From contig CALIQO010000594.1 in NCBI GenBank assembly GCA_938044055.1, forward strand, positions 1-10,553: a stretch of DNA of 10,553 bases. Direction: 5' to 3'. A program made the position numbers and the translations under genes. Under the pieces are notes generated by a model that made no database searches, had not been told where the DNA came from, and saw only the letters and a list, made by a program, of their open reading frames with translations. The stretch comes from an uncultured Saprospiraceae bacterium. GTDB lineage: Bacteria; Bacteroidota; Bacteroidia; Chitinophagales; Saprospiraceae. This document shows, in pieces, positions 1 through 6,925 of this stretch (the stretch's first letter is position 1; each line of letters starts with the position of its first letter).

Positions 1-487
1 ATTCCATCCGTGAATAAAGAAGAATCTCTCTTTCTTGATCAAAACATGAAATATGTGGAAGGCCATCAACATGTATAATATCTAGATGTTGTGACCCGAC
101 AATCTTCGGATCTATGATAATCGGCTTAGTATAAATTGTTCTTGAATGGTTCGTTGAACTTATATATTTTACAGCGTCTGTATCGTCTACATATAGGACA
201 GAGGTATAGGTATTACCACTGAATACTTTTATAGCAGATACCTTTTCATCAATAATAGGTATAGGTGAATCCCATATACTCCCAGAGGCAGATAGTGCTT
301 TTCTTGTATATATTTTCTCCCCGTAATTATAATATAATGTAGGTAACCCTTGCTCTGAAACCATATCAAACACTTCAGCACCTGTTGTTTCAATATGGTA
401 CAATAGCGGCGCTTGTCCATAAAGAGATGGAACAAAACAGCTACAGTAAACAAGTAATAATGTAGTTAATACTCGCATGGGATACAT
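1..487 (-). CDS. Secreted protein of unknown function, 3' end cut by the window edge
   Basis: The frame stays open from an ATG at 487 to the left edge (162 codons) with no stop, so the C-terminus lies outside the window. A second in-frame ATG at 478 would remove only three residues. Residues about 4-24 form a hydrophobic signal-peptide-like segment ending near LYG/QAP, so export is likely. Two stretches, about residues 70-110 and 118-160, look like diverged copies of one another: each starts with an aromatic residue followed by P-I-(P)-I-I-D-x-K and continues with alternating hydrophobic residues, as in beta-propeller blades. I do not recognise the family. Cysteines at 15 and 17 lie inside the hydrophobic stretch without a good lipobox. 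No Shine-Dalgarno sequence is visible, which is normal in Bacteroidota. The reading of it as an exported beta-rich repeat protein is inference. Confidence 0.7.
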   Translation of the reverse strand, partial: MYPMRVLTTLLLVYCSCFVPSLYGQAPLLYHIETTGAEVFDMVSEQGLPTLYYNYGEKIYTRKALSASGSIWDSPIPIIDEKVSAIKVFSGNTYTSVLYVDDTDAVKYISSTNHSRTIYTKPIIIDPKIVGSQHLDIIHVDGLPHISCFDQEREILLYSRME

Positions 488-851
488 CTTTGTAGAATAG
501 ATATAAATATGTGAAGGAAGTATCCGCAATGCATCTCGAAAAGGCGGACCATGTAGACCACTGCTCAAAAATGACGATTTTGCACACCATTTTCCACAAC
601 CTAGAACCTAATCACATCTATCCAGCTTATAGGTGGCAAAAACTCAGCCAGATTGTGCTTAGCAGGCGACTATTATAGACCATATATGGAAAAATCATGC
701 AAAATATCCATGTCTAAAGAGGTGAATTCATGAAAAATCGTTTTTATATTACACATAATCGACATGTGTTTTGTGCTAAGAAACAATTATTTAAGATAAA
801 ATCAATTTAACACTTGATCCTATATTAATTTAATGTTAACTTGCGCAACAC
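488..851. other. 364-base intergenic region between divergent genes
   Basis: This gap separates the minus-strand secreted protein from the plus-strand protease, so it should hold promoters for both. I found no exact TAnnTTTG -7 box on either strand. The plus strand has an open 49-codon frame (529-678) with no visible ribosome binding site and no recognisable motif, and a better-led 26-codon frame at 730-810. Two GTTAAC hexamers flank the protease start (835-840 and 855-860). Nothing else is identifiable: no tRNA-like fold, no long inverted repeat and no mobile-element end. Confidence 0.5.
730..810 (+). CDS. Possible 26-residue small protein
   Basis: This short frame starts at an ATG preceded by AGAGGTGA about 5 nt upstream, a good match to a Shine-Dalgarno sequence and unusual in this window, where genes mostly lack one. 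It ends at TAA, 41 bases before the protease start. The peptide is strongly basic (several K and R, two H), has one cysteine at residue 15, and shows no membrane segment or known motif. It could be a leader peptide, a small protein, or chance. AT-rich intergenic DNA often carries frames of this length, so only the ribosome-binding-like leader argues for it. Confidence 0.2.
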   Translation: MKNRFYITHNRHVFCAKKQLFKIKSI

Positions 852-1676
852 ATGGTTAACATTAGGTTCATATTATTCTTTCTTCTGCTTCCCTTCATAG
901 GCATAGGTTCTATGAACACTGTTCCTTTTCATATGGAACATGGATTAATCATTGTAGAAGCCGAGGTTAACCACATTAAAGGTTATTTCATTCTAGATAC
1001 AGGTGCAAGTGATGTACTTATCAACCAGAAAGTAGATAATATAGCACAGCGGTTTATAACTGCTCATGGAGAGACAGAGTCTGAAAGGGTACTTATTTCT
1101 AGTTTAAAAATAGGTCTCCTCAAGGCTAATAATATAGCTGGTTATGCAATGGACCTTTCTACAATCGATAAAAATGTATCGGTAAGTATATCAGGAATTT
1201 TAGGAGGACAAGCAATATATGAAGGGGTTATTGAAATTGATAGAGTCAACAAAAACCTCATATTTCATGAAAACCTCAATCCTTCAGTTAATCGTTCTAG
1301 GTTTATTAAATATGATATTGTAGACGGTGTCCCAGTATGTCGTCTTTCAATTAATAAAAAGGAGTACGCATTTATTCTTGATAGTGGCGCAAGCAATCAT
1401 TTTTTTGACAATGCATTCATTACTCAACACAAGGCTGTTTTTTCCTTACTGGACCAAGAGGCTGTTGTGTTTTCCGCTACTTCAGAATCCATTGAGTCTA
1501 AATATTCCATAAAATCCTTGCTCATGGGTAATTTACTTCTTCACAATGAAGTTATTACCTCCGGTGATTTCAGCGCGTTGATAGACGACATTAAGATCTG
1601 TGGTCTCATCAGCTTAAGCAAGCTTTCGAATTCCAGCCTATATATCGACACGAAAGAAAGCGTTATATACTTTTAG
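852..1676 (+). CDS. Secreted retropepsin-like aspartic protease with two active-site motifs
   Basis: The 274-residue protein starts with a hydrophobic signal peptide or membrane anchor (residues 4-20). Two catalytic loops follow: FILDTGAS with the nucleophilic-water aspartate at D49, and FILDSGAS at D177. Each is followed, as in aspartic proteases, by a hydrophobic-hydrophobic-glycine element: GILGG around residue 115 and GLISL around residue 251. Retropepsins carry one such lobe and dimerise; here both lobes are in one chain, so the protein could work as a monomer in the periplasm or outside the cell. The pattern fits the Asp_protease_2 / gag-asp-like families common in Bacteroidota. The substrate is unknown. 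Its stop codon lies 2 bp from that of the convergent TPR-HTH gene. Family assignment is secure; activity is inferred from the intact DTG and DSG motifs. Confidence 0.88.
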   Translation: MVNIRFILFFLLLPFIGIGSMNTVPFHMEHGLIIVEAEVNHIKGYFILDTGASDVLINQKVDNIAQRFITAHGETESERVLISSLKIGLLKANNIAGYAMDLSTIDKNVSVSISGILGGQAIYEGVIEIDRVNKNLIFHENLNPSVNRSRFIKYDIVDGVPVCRLSINKKEYAFILDSGASNHFFDNAFITQHKAVFSLLDQEAVVFSATSESIESKYSIKSLLMGNLLLHNEVITSGDFSALIDDIKICGLISLSKLSNSSLYIDTKESVIYF

Positions 1677-1685
1677 CGTTATATA
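1659..1685. repeat. Short direct repeat AGCGTTATATA
   Basis: The 11-base word AGCGTTATATA occurs at 1659-1669 and again at 1675-1685, a 16-base period, at the junction of the two convergent genes. The second copy begins in the protease stop codon and runs into the end of the TPR-HTH gene. It overlaps the inverted repeat described at the same place. It may reflect a local duplication that shaped the junction. Confidence 0.5.
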
Positions 1686-1696
1686 GAAAGTATATA
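1664..1696. terminator. Hairpin across both stop codons of convergent genes, possible bidirectional terminator
   Basis: TATATACTTT (1664-1673) and AAAGTATATA (1687-1696) are exact reverse complements separated by 13 bases, and G-U pairs could extend the stem at both ends. The element covers the stop codon of the aspartic protease (1674-1676) and that of the TPR-HTH gene (1679-1681). Its position suits shared transcription termination or 3'-end protection. Neither strand has a long U tract after the stem, and the stem is AT-rich, so intrinsic termination is uncertain. Confidence 0.4.
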
Positions 1697-3547
1697 GTTC
1701 TGAATATCTACTTTGCTTTCCAGTTCAAGTTTTTTTCTTAATCTATATCGTGCCTTTTTTACTCCGTCATGAGATATGTGTAGGATGGAAGCTATGTCTT
1801 TAGAAGATAAATTCATTTTGAGTAAGGAAATCAAGCGCCATTCATAACTAGATAAATCACCATGCTTTTCTTTAAGTCGATCCATAAATCCACTATGGAC
1901 GCTGCTAAACTCTTTTCCGAATTGTTCCCATTCTTGATCGTCCATAACATCTGACTGGATCATCCTTGAAATTTTTCTACTGGTATTCTTTACGGTATCG
2001 TCGACTGAAGATTTTAATGTCGTAACCTCTGTTTTTAATCTTTGAAGAAATTCATTTTTCCCTGCAAGTTGCAGCGCTTTGGAAGTAAGTTCTTTCTGTT
2101 TTAGTTCAAGTTTTTCCTCTGCACCTTTTCTTTTTATTAATTCAACTTCTTTTTCTTTTACAAGTTGGATTTTTTCCTTTTTCCGTCTTTGCGAAAGCGC
2201 ATAAAAGAAGGCCGCTCCGATTCCTAAAAGCGATAAGATTCCGCCTATCAACATTTTTATTCTTGCGTTTCTTCTCTCGATGGCTGCATTCGCTTCAATC
2301 AATTTCTTTTCTTTTTCAAGTGTCTCATACTCGATCAGCATTTCATTGACCTTGGTTTTTAATTCTGTTCCCCTAGTAGAATCCTTAACCTCGTCATACC
2401 GCTTAAATGCTTCTAAAGATGCTAAATAATTTTTCTGTCCTTCATAACTTATAGACTGTCTACCGTATAAAAACTCAAGTAAATCTCGCGCCTCTAATTC
2501 TTCTGCTATTTCAATTCCTTGTTGATAATAGTCTATAGATGTACTATAGTTTTCTGCCTTTCTTTCTAGGTCTCCAAGGGCTAAAAAATGATCTGCCTTC
2601 TGATAGGGGTCTCCCTTAGATTCAATGTAAGGAATGGCCTCTGTCATATATACTCTTGCCTTGTCAAATTGGCTTAAGTCTCCATAGAGTTCTCCTAAAT
2701 CTTTTAGACATGAAGCTGCTGTGTGAGAGTTATTAACCTCCTTGGCTTGTTTTAACCCTGCTGTGTGATAGACAATTGCTGAGTCTCTTTCTTCAAGAAG
2801 GTTGTAATAGTACCCTATGTGGTTCAGCGTTTCAGATCCGTAAAACCCGTCATTGGTTTCGACGTACTTCTTATGTGCTTTCTTAAGAATATCTATGGTT
2901 TCTTCATACTTCTCCTCAGAAGCATATACATAACTTATTCCCTTAAGCGCATCCGCTTGCTTATTAATATTACCTGATAGCTTATACAATGAATCTGCTG
3001 CTGTATACCTTATCATAACTTCATTCCATTCTGCATTAAACAAAGCCAATCTACCATAAGCTTCTTGTACGCTACCTTGGTCATCTATCGATCCATGTTC
3101 TCTATATATTTTTTCTGTAAGAATCAAGTATTGGCGAGCGCTATCATATCGTCCATGATTAGCATGTATTACCCTTATGTTATCATAGACGCCTGCTTTA
3201 GTTAACGGGTCCGTAGACATCGCCAGACTTTTATTGTAATAGAACATGGCGCTATCTGGTTCATCAATGTAATGAAAACTCAACCCAATACATCGATAAC
3301 TTCTAGCCTGTATCGCAGCATCCTTAAGGTCAATTCCTATGGACAATCCTTCTATCCCTCGAGTCCTTGCTAAAATCTGATCGTTAAACACTTCCTGGCT
3401 ACAGAGATCCATCAGAATTTCATATCGATCTTGTCCCTCCATGTCTTCTAACTTCTCAAGTAATTCTTGATAACTCGGTTCTTGACTCCACAGGGGAAGT
3501 GTTATAGACATAGCTAGAAGTGTCCATATAAAGTACTTTAAATACAT
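1679..3547 (-). CDS. TPR-repeat, membrane-anchored regulator with C-terminal LuxR-type HTH
   Basis: From the ATG at 3547 the protein has 622 residues. A signal peptide (MYLKYFIWTLLAMSITLPLWSQ) is followed by tetratricopeptide repeats filling about residues 30-400, a single transmembrane helix at about 430-452 (from IKMLIGGILS), a basic and coiled-coil linker, and a helix-turn-helix at about 564-607 containing NLSSKDIASILHIS and GVKKARYRLRKKL. The TPR part should therefore lie in the periplasm and the HTH in the cytoplasm, an arrangement common in Bacteroidota. It presumably senses a protein or envelope signal and regulates transcription; target and ligand are unknown. The frame is open upstream to an ATG at 3625, but that would put 26 Asn-rich residues before the signal peptide and overlap the preceding small gene, so 3547 is preferred. 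Confidence 0.88.
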   Translation of the reverse strand: MYLKYFIWTLLAMSITLPLWSQEPSYQELLEKLEDMEGQDRYEILMDLCSQEVFNDQILARTRGIEGLSIGIDLKDAAIQARSYRCIGLSFHYIDEPDSAMFYYNKSLAMSTDPLTKAGVYDNIRVIHANHGRYDSARQYLILTEKIYREHGSIDDQGSVQEAYGRLALFNAEWNEVMIRYTAADSLYKLSGNINKQADALKGISYVYASEEKYEETIDILKKAHKKYVETNDGFYGSETLNHIGYYYNLLEERDSAIVYHTAGLKQAKEVNNSHTAASCLKDLGELYGDLSQFDKARVYMTEAIPYIESKGDPYQKADHFLALGDLERKAENYSTSIDYYQQGIEIAEELEARDLLEFLYGRQSISYEGQKNYLASLEAFKRYDEVKDSTRGTELKTKVNEMLIEYETLEKEKKLIEANAAIERRNARIKMLIGGILSLLGIGAAFFYALSQRRKKEKIQLVKEKEVELIKRKGAEEKLELKQKELTSKALQLAGKNEFLQRLKTEVTTLKSSVDDTVKNTSRKISRMIQSDVMDDQEWEQFGKEFSSVHSGFMDRLKEKHGDLSSYEWRLISLLKMNLSSKDIASILHISHDGVKKARYRLRKKLELESKVDIQNYILSI

Positions 3548-3599
3548 GGGGCAGCAATTATTATTATTGAAGATAAAAATTCCTACTCCAGTTATATAA

Positions 3600-3761
3600 T
3601 TATTTTTCCTTTCCATGTTCTTCATCTATGCTGTCTATAAATTTTTCTAAGAACTCCATGATTAATTTTCTCATCTTGATAAACTCTTCCGAAACTTCGC
3701 TCTCTTGCTCTTTCTTCTTGATATACAATAAGAGTTTTTTTCTTAAATCTTCTTCTTTCAT
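3600..3761 (-). CDS. Small charged protein, 53 residues, unknown function
   Basis: This frame runs from ATG at 3761 to TAA at 3600. I read 53 residues of which 28 are charged (12 E, 3 D, 11 K, 2 R), with hydrophobic residues spaced as in amphipathic helices (KKLLLYIKKK; KLIMEFLEKFIDSI). It has no cysteines, signal peptide or membrane segment, so a cytoplasmic helical protein is likely. It ends 52 bases before the preferred start of the TPR-HTH gene and on the same strand, suggesting co-transcription. The upstream beta-barrel gene ends 102 bases before it. I do not recognise the family. It could be a partner or modulator of the regulator, but that rests on position only. The opposite strand is also open here, but its translation is Ser/Phe/Leu-rich, as expected for the antisense of a Lys/Glu-rich gene. 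Confidence 0.6.
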   Translation of the reverse strand: MKEEDLRKKLLLYIKKKEQESEVSEEFIKMRKLIMEFLEKFIDSIDEEHGKEK

Positions 3762-3863
3762 ATTTCTACAATTAAAACTAAATCAAGGTTCTTGTATTAA
3801 GAATAGAGTCGATAAGTGAAAAGAATGATTTTCATAACAATGGTTCTGATGGTTATGCAAGGC

Positions 3864-4448
3864 TTAAAGCAGTCTGATCATAATTCCTAGAGAAACATCT
3901 ACTTGATCAATCTTAGCCCCATCACTAAAATCTACTCCCTTAAGATACCTGGCTGTACCGCTTAGAATAAATTTTTCTGTAAGGTCGTAGTTCAGACCAA
4001 TTGTTCCTCCTAGTTGCATCCCAGCATCTCTGCGGTCACTGAGGGTTTTAACTGTAGCAAAGCCGATCGTCGCCATAATAGGAATGTTGATTTTCTGGTT
4101 ACTGCTCAAGGTGTAGTTATACCCCATTGATCCACTCATTTCGAAGCCCGACTCAACAGCTAACTCAAGACCGTTGGATAGTGTTGAAGGAATCAAGCTG
4201 CTTACGACGGCTCTTCCTATAAATTTGTTATTAATGATCAAGTCTGCATATGCAGAATAAAAACTTCCTGAGGTTTCATTGCTTCCTGTCCAGGGACCAT
4301 TAACTTTTAGTGTCGGTGCAATGGTATATGAAGCACCTAGTAAGAAGTTGACTGGGGCTTCAATCTGGTTGTTTTCATTCTGACCTCGCAATGCAGGAGC
4401 CATGGCTAAGATTAGGATCAATACTATACCGTTTTTAATGCTATTCAT
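3864..4448 (-). CDS. Predicted outer-membrane beta-barrel protein
   Basis: From the ATG at 4448 the protein is 194 residues long. Residues about 4-22 form a signal peptide (KNGIVLILILAMAPALRGQ) with likely cleavage before the polar NENN. The rest alternates polar and hydrophobic residues in strand-length stretches rich in Gly, Ser and Tyr, with turns such as SDRRDAG and LTEK, which suggests about eight strands of a small barrel. The C-terminus ends in a hydrophobic strand (VSLGIMIRLL) but not in the usual terminal Phe. An in-frame ATG at 4541 would add 31 residues before the signal peptide, so 4448 is preferred. No specific function can be assigned. The 189 bases upstream to the zinc-ribbon gene hold no recognisable -7 box, only a short ATGAC-TG-GTCAT inverted repeat near 4570. 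Confidence 0.7.
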   Translation of the reverse strand: MNSIKNGIVLILILAMAPALRGQNENNQIEAPVNFLLGASYTIAPTLKVNGPWTGSNETSGSFYSAYADLIINNKFIGRAVVSSLIPSTLSNGLELAVESGFEMSGSMGYNYTLSSNQKINIPIMATIGFATVKTLSDRRDAGMQLGGTIGLNYDLTEKFILSGTARYLKGVDFSDGAKIDQVDVSLGIMIRLL

Positions 4449-4637
4449 CTTTACAGATTTTAATTGTTTAATTAATTCTGTTGCAAGATGAAGGGAATGA
4501 TTCCAGGATGAAAACTTAAGGGGTAGACACAGGGTGGACAAGTATATTTTTAGGGGTTTTATACGGAAAATGACTGGTCATGGATAGGAGATTAATGAAT
4601 ACCTCTACACAAAAACTGCTGTACTGTTTAATAGACT

Positions 4638-4880
4638 TTATACGAATTCGTCGAAGTCATCAGACCTTTTTAATTTCTTTTCGATCTTATCCAGGTCTTC
4701 AATTTCTTTTACCCATTCTTCTGTAAAGCCACAATCCACACAGATATACCTAACAAGAGAAATGAACTTCGCCCAATTCTGTTTTACTGTAACCCAATTG
4801 TTATAATAAGATGATGTTTTCCTGGATTCTTCTACAATATGATGTGATTGACACTTGGGGCAGATTCCTGTATTTTTCAT
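4638..4880 (-). CDS. Small four-cysteine zinc-ribbon protein
   Basis: The 80-residue protein has CPKC at residues 7-10 and CVDC at residues 47-50, the two knuckles of a treble-clef or zinc-ribbon fold. The 36 residues between them are rich in Tyr, Trp and Lys. The C-terminal 25 residues are acidic and basic, probably helical. No signal peptide is present, so it is cytoplasmic. Such small ribbons usually bind nucleic acid or a protein partner; no specific role can be assigned. The start codon lies 38 bases after the mnmG stop codon on the same strand, so it may be read through from mnmG or from its own promoter: TATCTTTA at 4903-4910 differs from TAnnTTTG only in the last base. Confidence 0.75.
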   Translation of the reverse strand: MKNTGICPKCQSHHIVEESRKTSSYYNNWVTVKQNWAKFISLVRYICVDCGFTEEWVKEIEDLDKIEKKLKRSDDFDEFV

Positions 4881-4904
4881 TGTTTGATGAGTTCTTTAAC
4901 TATA

Positions 4905-4925
4905 AAGATAGTAGATTACTATCTT
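4905..4925 (-). terminator. Hairpin overlapping the mnmG stop codon
   Basis: AAGATAGTA (4905-4913) and TACTATCTT (4917-4925) are exact reverse complements around a 3-base loop, giving a 9-bp stem. The mnmG stop codon (4919-4921) is inside one arm. The stem is AT-rich and is followed on the minus strand by TATAGTT rather than a long U tract, so it may be a weak terminator, an mRNA 3'-end stabiliser or an attenuator between mnmG and the zinc-ribbon gene. It also overlaps a possible -7 box for that gene. Confidence 0.4.
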
Positions 4926-6784
4926 CCCATATACACAAGTAATACTGAAATATCAGAAGGAGAAACACCGCTGATTCTGCTGGCTTGGCCCAGGGTTCTA
5001 GGTCTTATAGTGTTGAGTTTTTCTTTTCCCTCCGCAGATAAGGATACGAGTTTGTCGTAATTGAAGTCATCGCTTATGACTAGGTTTTCTAAACGGTTCA
5101 TTTTATCAACCATCTCTTGTTCTTTCTGTATATACCCTGCATACTTAAGGTTGATCTCTGCAATCTGTAGGGACTCATTCTTGAAGCTCTTTAATTTTTC
5201 GTTTAGTTCAGGAACAGATTCTACCAAGTTCTTTAAATCTACATGTGGTCGCGATAAGACACTCTTAATTTTTACTTTCTGTTTTAAGGGTGTAGAGTTG
5301 ATAGATTTTAGATATCCGTTAGCTTGGTCGGGGCTTATACTCGTCTTGCCTAAGAATACTTCGATATCAGAAATCTCTTCTTTCTTTTCTTCTACTAGCT
5401 TTTCTCGATCTTGATTGTTCTGCATTCCTTGAGCTTGGGCAAGGTGTGTAAGTCTTAAGTCTGCATTGTCCTGACGCAATAATATTCTATATTCAGCTCT
5501 AGAAGTAAACATACGATAAGGTTCTTTCGTCCCTTTATTAACAAGATCATCTATCAGTACGCCTATATATGCTTCTGACCTTTTCAAAACGAAGGGATCT
5601 TTCTCTTCTACGTATAGGCTGGCATTGAATCCGGCCATAAGCCCTTGACAAGCTGCTTCCTCATAGCCTGTTGTTCCATTAATCTGCCCAGCGAAAAACA
5701 ATCCTGAGACAAGCTTGGTTTCAAGGTTTATTTTTAATTGGGTAGGTTGAAAAAAATCATATTCTATAGCATAACCAGGCCTAAACATCTTCATGTTTTC
5801 AAATCCCGGCACCATCCTTAAAGCACTGTATTGAACTTCTTCTGGCAGAGAAGAAGAAAAGCCGTTGACATAAATCTCACAAGTGTTCCATCCTTCTGGC
5901 TCTACGAACAGCTGGTGTCTATTGCGGTCTGAAAAACGATCTATCTTATCTTCTATAGAAGGACAATACCTAGGGCCGAGACCTCGAATTCTACCATTAA
6001 ACATAGGTGATCTATCAAATCCTTTCTTTAATTCATTGTGAACATCATCACTTGTATAGGTAATGTGACAAGGCAATTGAGTGTCTGGTTTATTAGAATC
6101 AAGAAATGAGAAACCCGATACCTCTGTATCTCCAGCTTGTGTTTCCATCTTGCTATAATCCAGTGATCTTCCATCTATTCTAGGAGGTGTCCCTGTTTTC
6201 ATTCTTCCTGCTTCAAAGCCCAGTTCCACAAGTTGCTCAGTAATCCCGGTTGCCGCTCGCTCCCCTGCCCTGCCGCCACCGAAGTTCTTATCTCCTATGT
6301 GTATGAGTCCATTCAGAAAAGTACCATTAGTCAGGACCACAGACTTTCCTCTGATTTCCAGGCCTATTCCAGTATATACGCCTTTACATCGTCCATCTTC
6401 TACGATAAGGCCCTTGACCATTTCTTGCCAGAAATCAATGTGGGGGTGTTCTTCTAGTTTTCTTCTCCATTCTGAAGCAAACATCATTCTGTCGTTCTGC
6501 GTACGAGGACTCCACATAGCAGGACCTTTAGATTTATTAAGCATACGGAATTGCACCATCGACATATCGCTTATAAGCCCGGAGTATCCTCCGAGTGCGT
6601 CAACCTCTCTGACTATCTGGCCTTTAGCCACTCCTCCCATGGCGGGATTACAAGACATCTGAGCTATGGTCTGCATATTCATTGTGGCTAGCATGACCTT
6701 GCTACCCATATTCGCTGCAGCGACTGCGGCTTCACAACCAGCATGTCCTGCTCCTACTACTATAACATCGTATTCTGGAAACAT
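4919..6784 (-). CDS. mnmG: tRNA uridine-5-carboxymethylaminomethyl(34) synthesis enzyme MnmG
   Basis: MnmG (GidA) is the FAD-dependent partner of the GTPase MnmE. Together they place the carboxymethylaminomethyl or aminomethyl group on C5 of wobble uridine 34 in several tRNAs. From the ATG at 6784 the protein has 621 residues, normal for the family. Visible hallmarks are the dinucleotide-binding VVGAGHAGCEAA at residues 9-20, SCNPAMGGVAKG with the conserved cysteine at 45, RYCPSIEDK with the second conserved cysteine at 274, the FAD-contacting FFAGQINGTTGYEEAACQG at about 363-381, and SRAEYRILLRQDNADLRL at about 428-445. The helical C-terminus, which binds tRNA and MnmE, ends at ISVLLVYMGR. 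The frame is open to an ATG at 6847, but homologous N-termini begin close to this EYDVIVVGAG, and a promoter -7 box lies between the two starts. The gene is therefore probably transcribed alone from 6792-6799. Confidence 0.97.
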   Translation of the reverse strand: MFPEYDVIVVGAGHAGCEAAVAAANMGSKVMLATMNMQTIAQMSCNPAMGGVAKGQIVREVDALGGYSGLISDMSMVQFRMLNKSKGPAMWSPRTQNDRMMFASEWRRKLEEHPHIDFWQEMVKGLIVEDGRCKGVYTGIGLEIRGKSVVLTNGTFLNGLIHIGDKNFGGGRAGERAATGITEQLVELGFEAGRMKTGTPPRIDGRSLDYSKMETQAGDTEVSGFSFLDSNKPDTQLPCHITYTSDDVHNELKKGFDRSPMFNGRIRGLGPRYCPSIEDKIDRFSDRNRHQLFVEPEGWNTCEIYVNGFSSSLPEEVQYSALRMVPGFENMKMFRPGYAIEYDFFQPTQLKINLETKLVSGLFFAGQINGTTGYEEAACQGLMAGFNASLYVEEKDPFVLKRSEAYIGVLIDDLVNKGTKEPYRMFTSRAEYRILLRQDNADLRLTHLAQAQGMQNNQDREKLVEEKKEEISDIEVFLGKTSISPDQANGYLKSINSTPLKQKVKIKSVLSRPHVDLKNLVESVPELNEKLKSFKNESLQIAEINLKYAGYIQKEQEMVDKMNRLENLVISDDFNYDKLVSLSAEGKEKLNTIRPRTLGQASRISGVSPSDISVLLVYMGR

Positions 6785-6791
6785 AAGAACG

Positions 6792-6799
6792 CAAAAGTA
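6792..6799 (-). promoter_or_regulatory. Bacteroidota-type -7 box of mnmG
   Basis: On the minus strand this reads TACTTTTG, an exact match to the TAnnTTTG -7 consensus of Bacteroidota promoters. Its last base is 7 nt before the chosen mnmG ATG, which would put the transcription start within a few bases of the start codon. No TTG-type -33 element is seen at 17-23 nt upstream. The box lies inside the alternative N-terminal extension of mnmG and so argues against the upstream start codons. Confidence 0.5.
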
Positions 6800-6925
6800 A
6801 GAAAAGACTTCCGACATTTTCTCGGACTTATAGATAATGTGATTCACCTTTTGCTTTATACAGCAACATCGATTAAAGAAATGGAATAGTTTATGTTATT
6901 ATTCAACCAGAATATACCCCTTGCG

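Noticed and set aside
229..453. 74-codon minus-strand frame starting at 453
   Set aside because: It is out of frame with the longer signal-peptide-bearing frame open from 487 to the left edge, and its translation shows no motif; it is a shadow frame.
529..678. 49-codon plus-strand frame in the left intergenic region
   Set aside because: No ribosome binding site, no recognisable motif, and a His-rich mixed composition. It could be a remnant of a decayed gene, but nothing in the sequence supports that.
3628..3819. 63-codon plus-strand frame rich in Ser, Phe and Leu
   Set aside because: It is antisense to the 53-residue Lys/Glu-rich gene at 3600-3761; this composition is what the complement of such a gene gives.
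3833..3857. CATAAC...GTTATG inverted repeat after the beta-barrel gene
   Set aside because: Only 6-bp arms with a 13-base loop and no U tract; too weak to call a terminator.
4642..4651. 10-bp palindrome ACGAATTCGT
   Set aside because: It lies within the final codons of the zinc-ribbon gene and is short enough to be chance.
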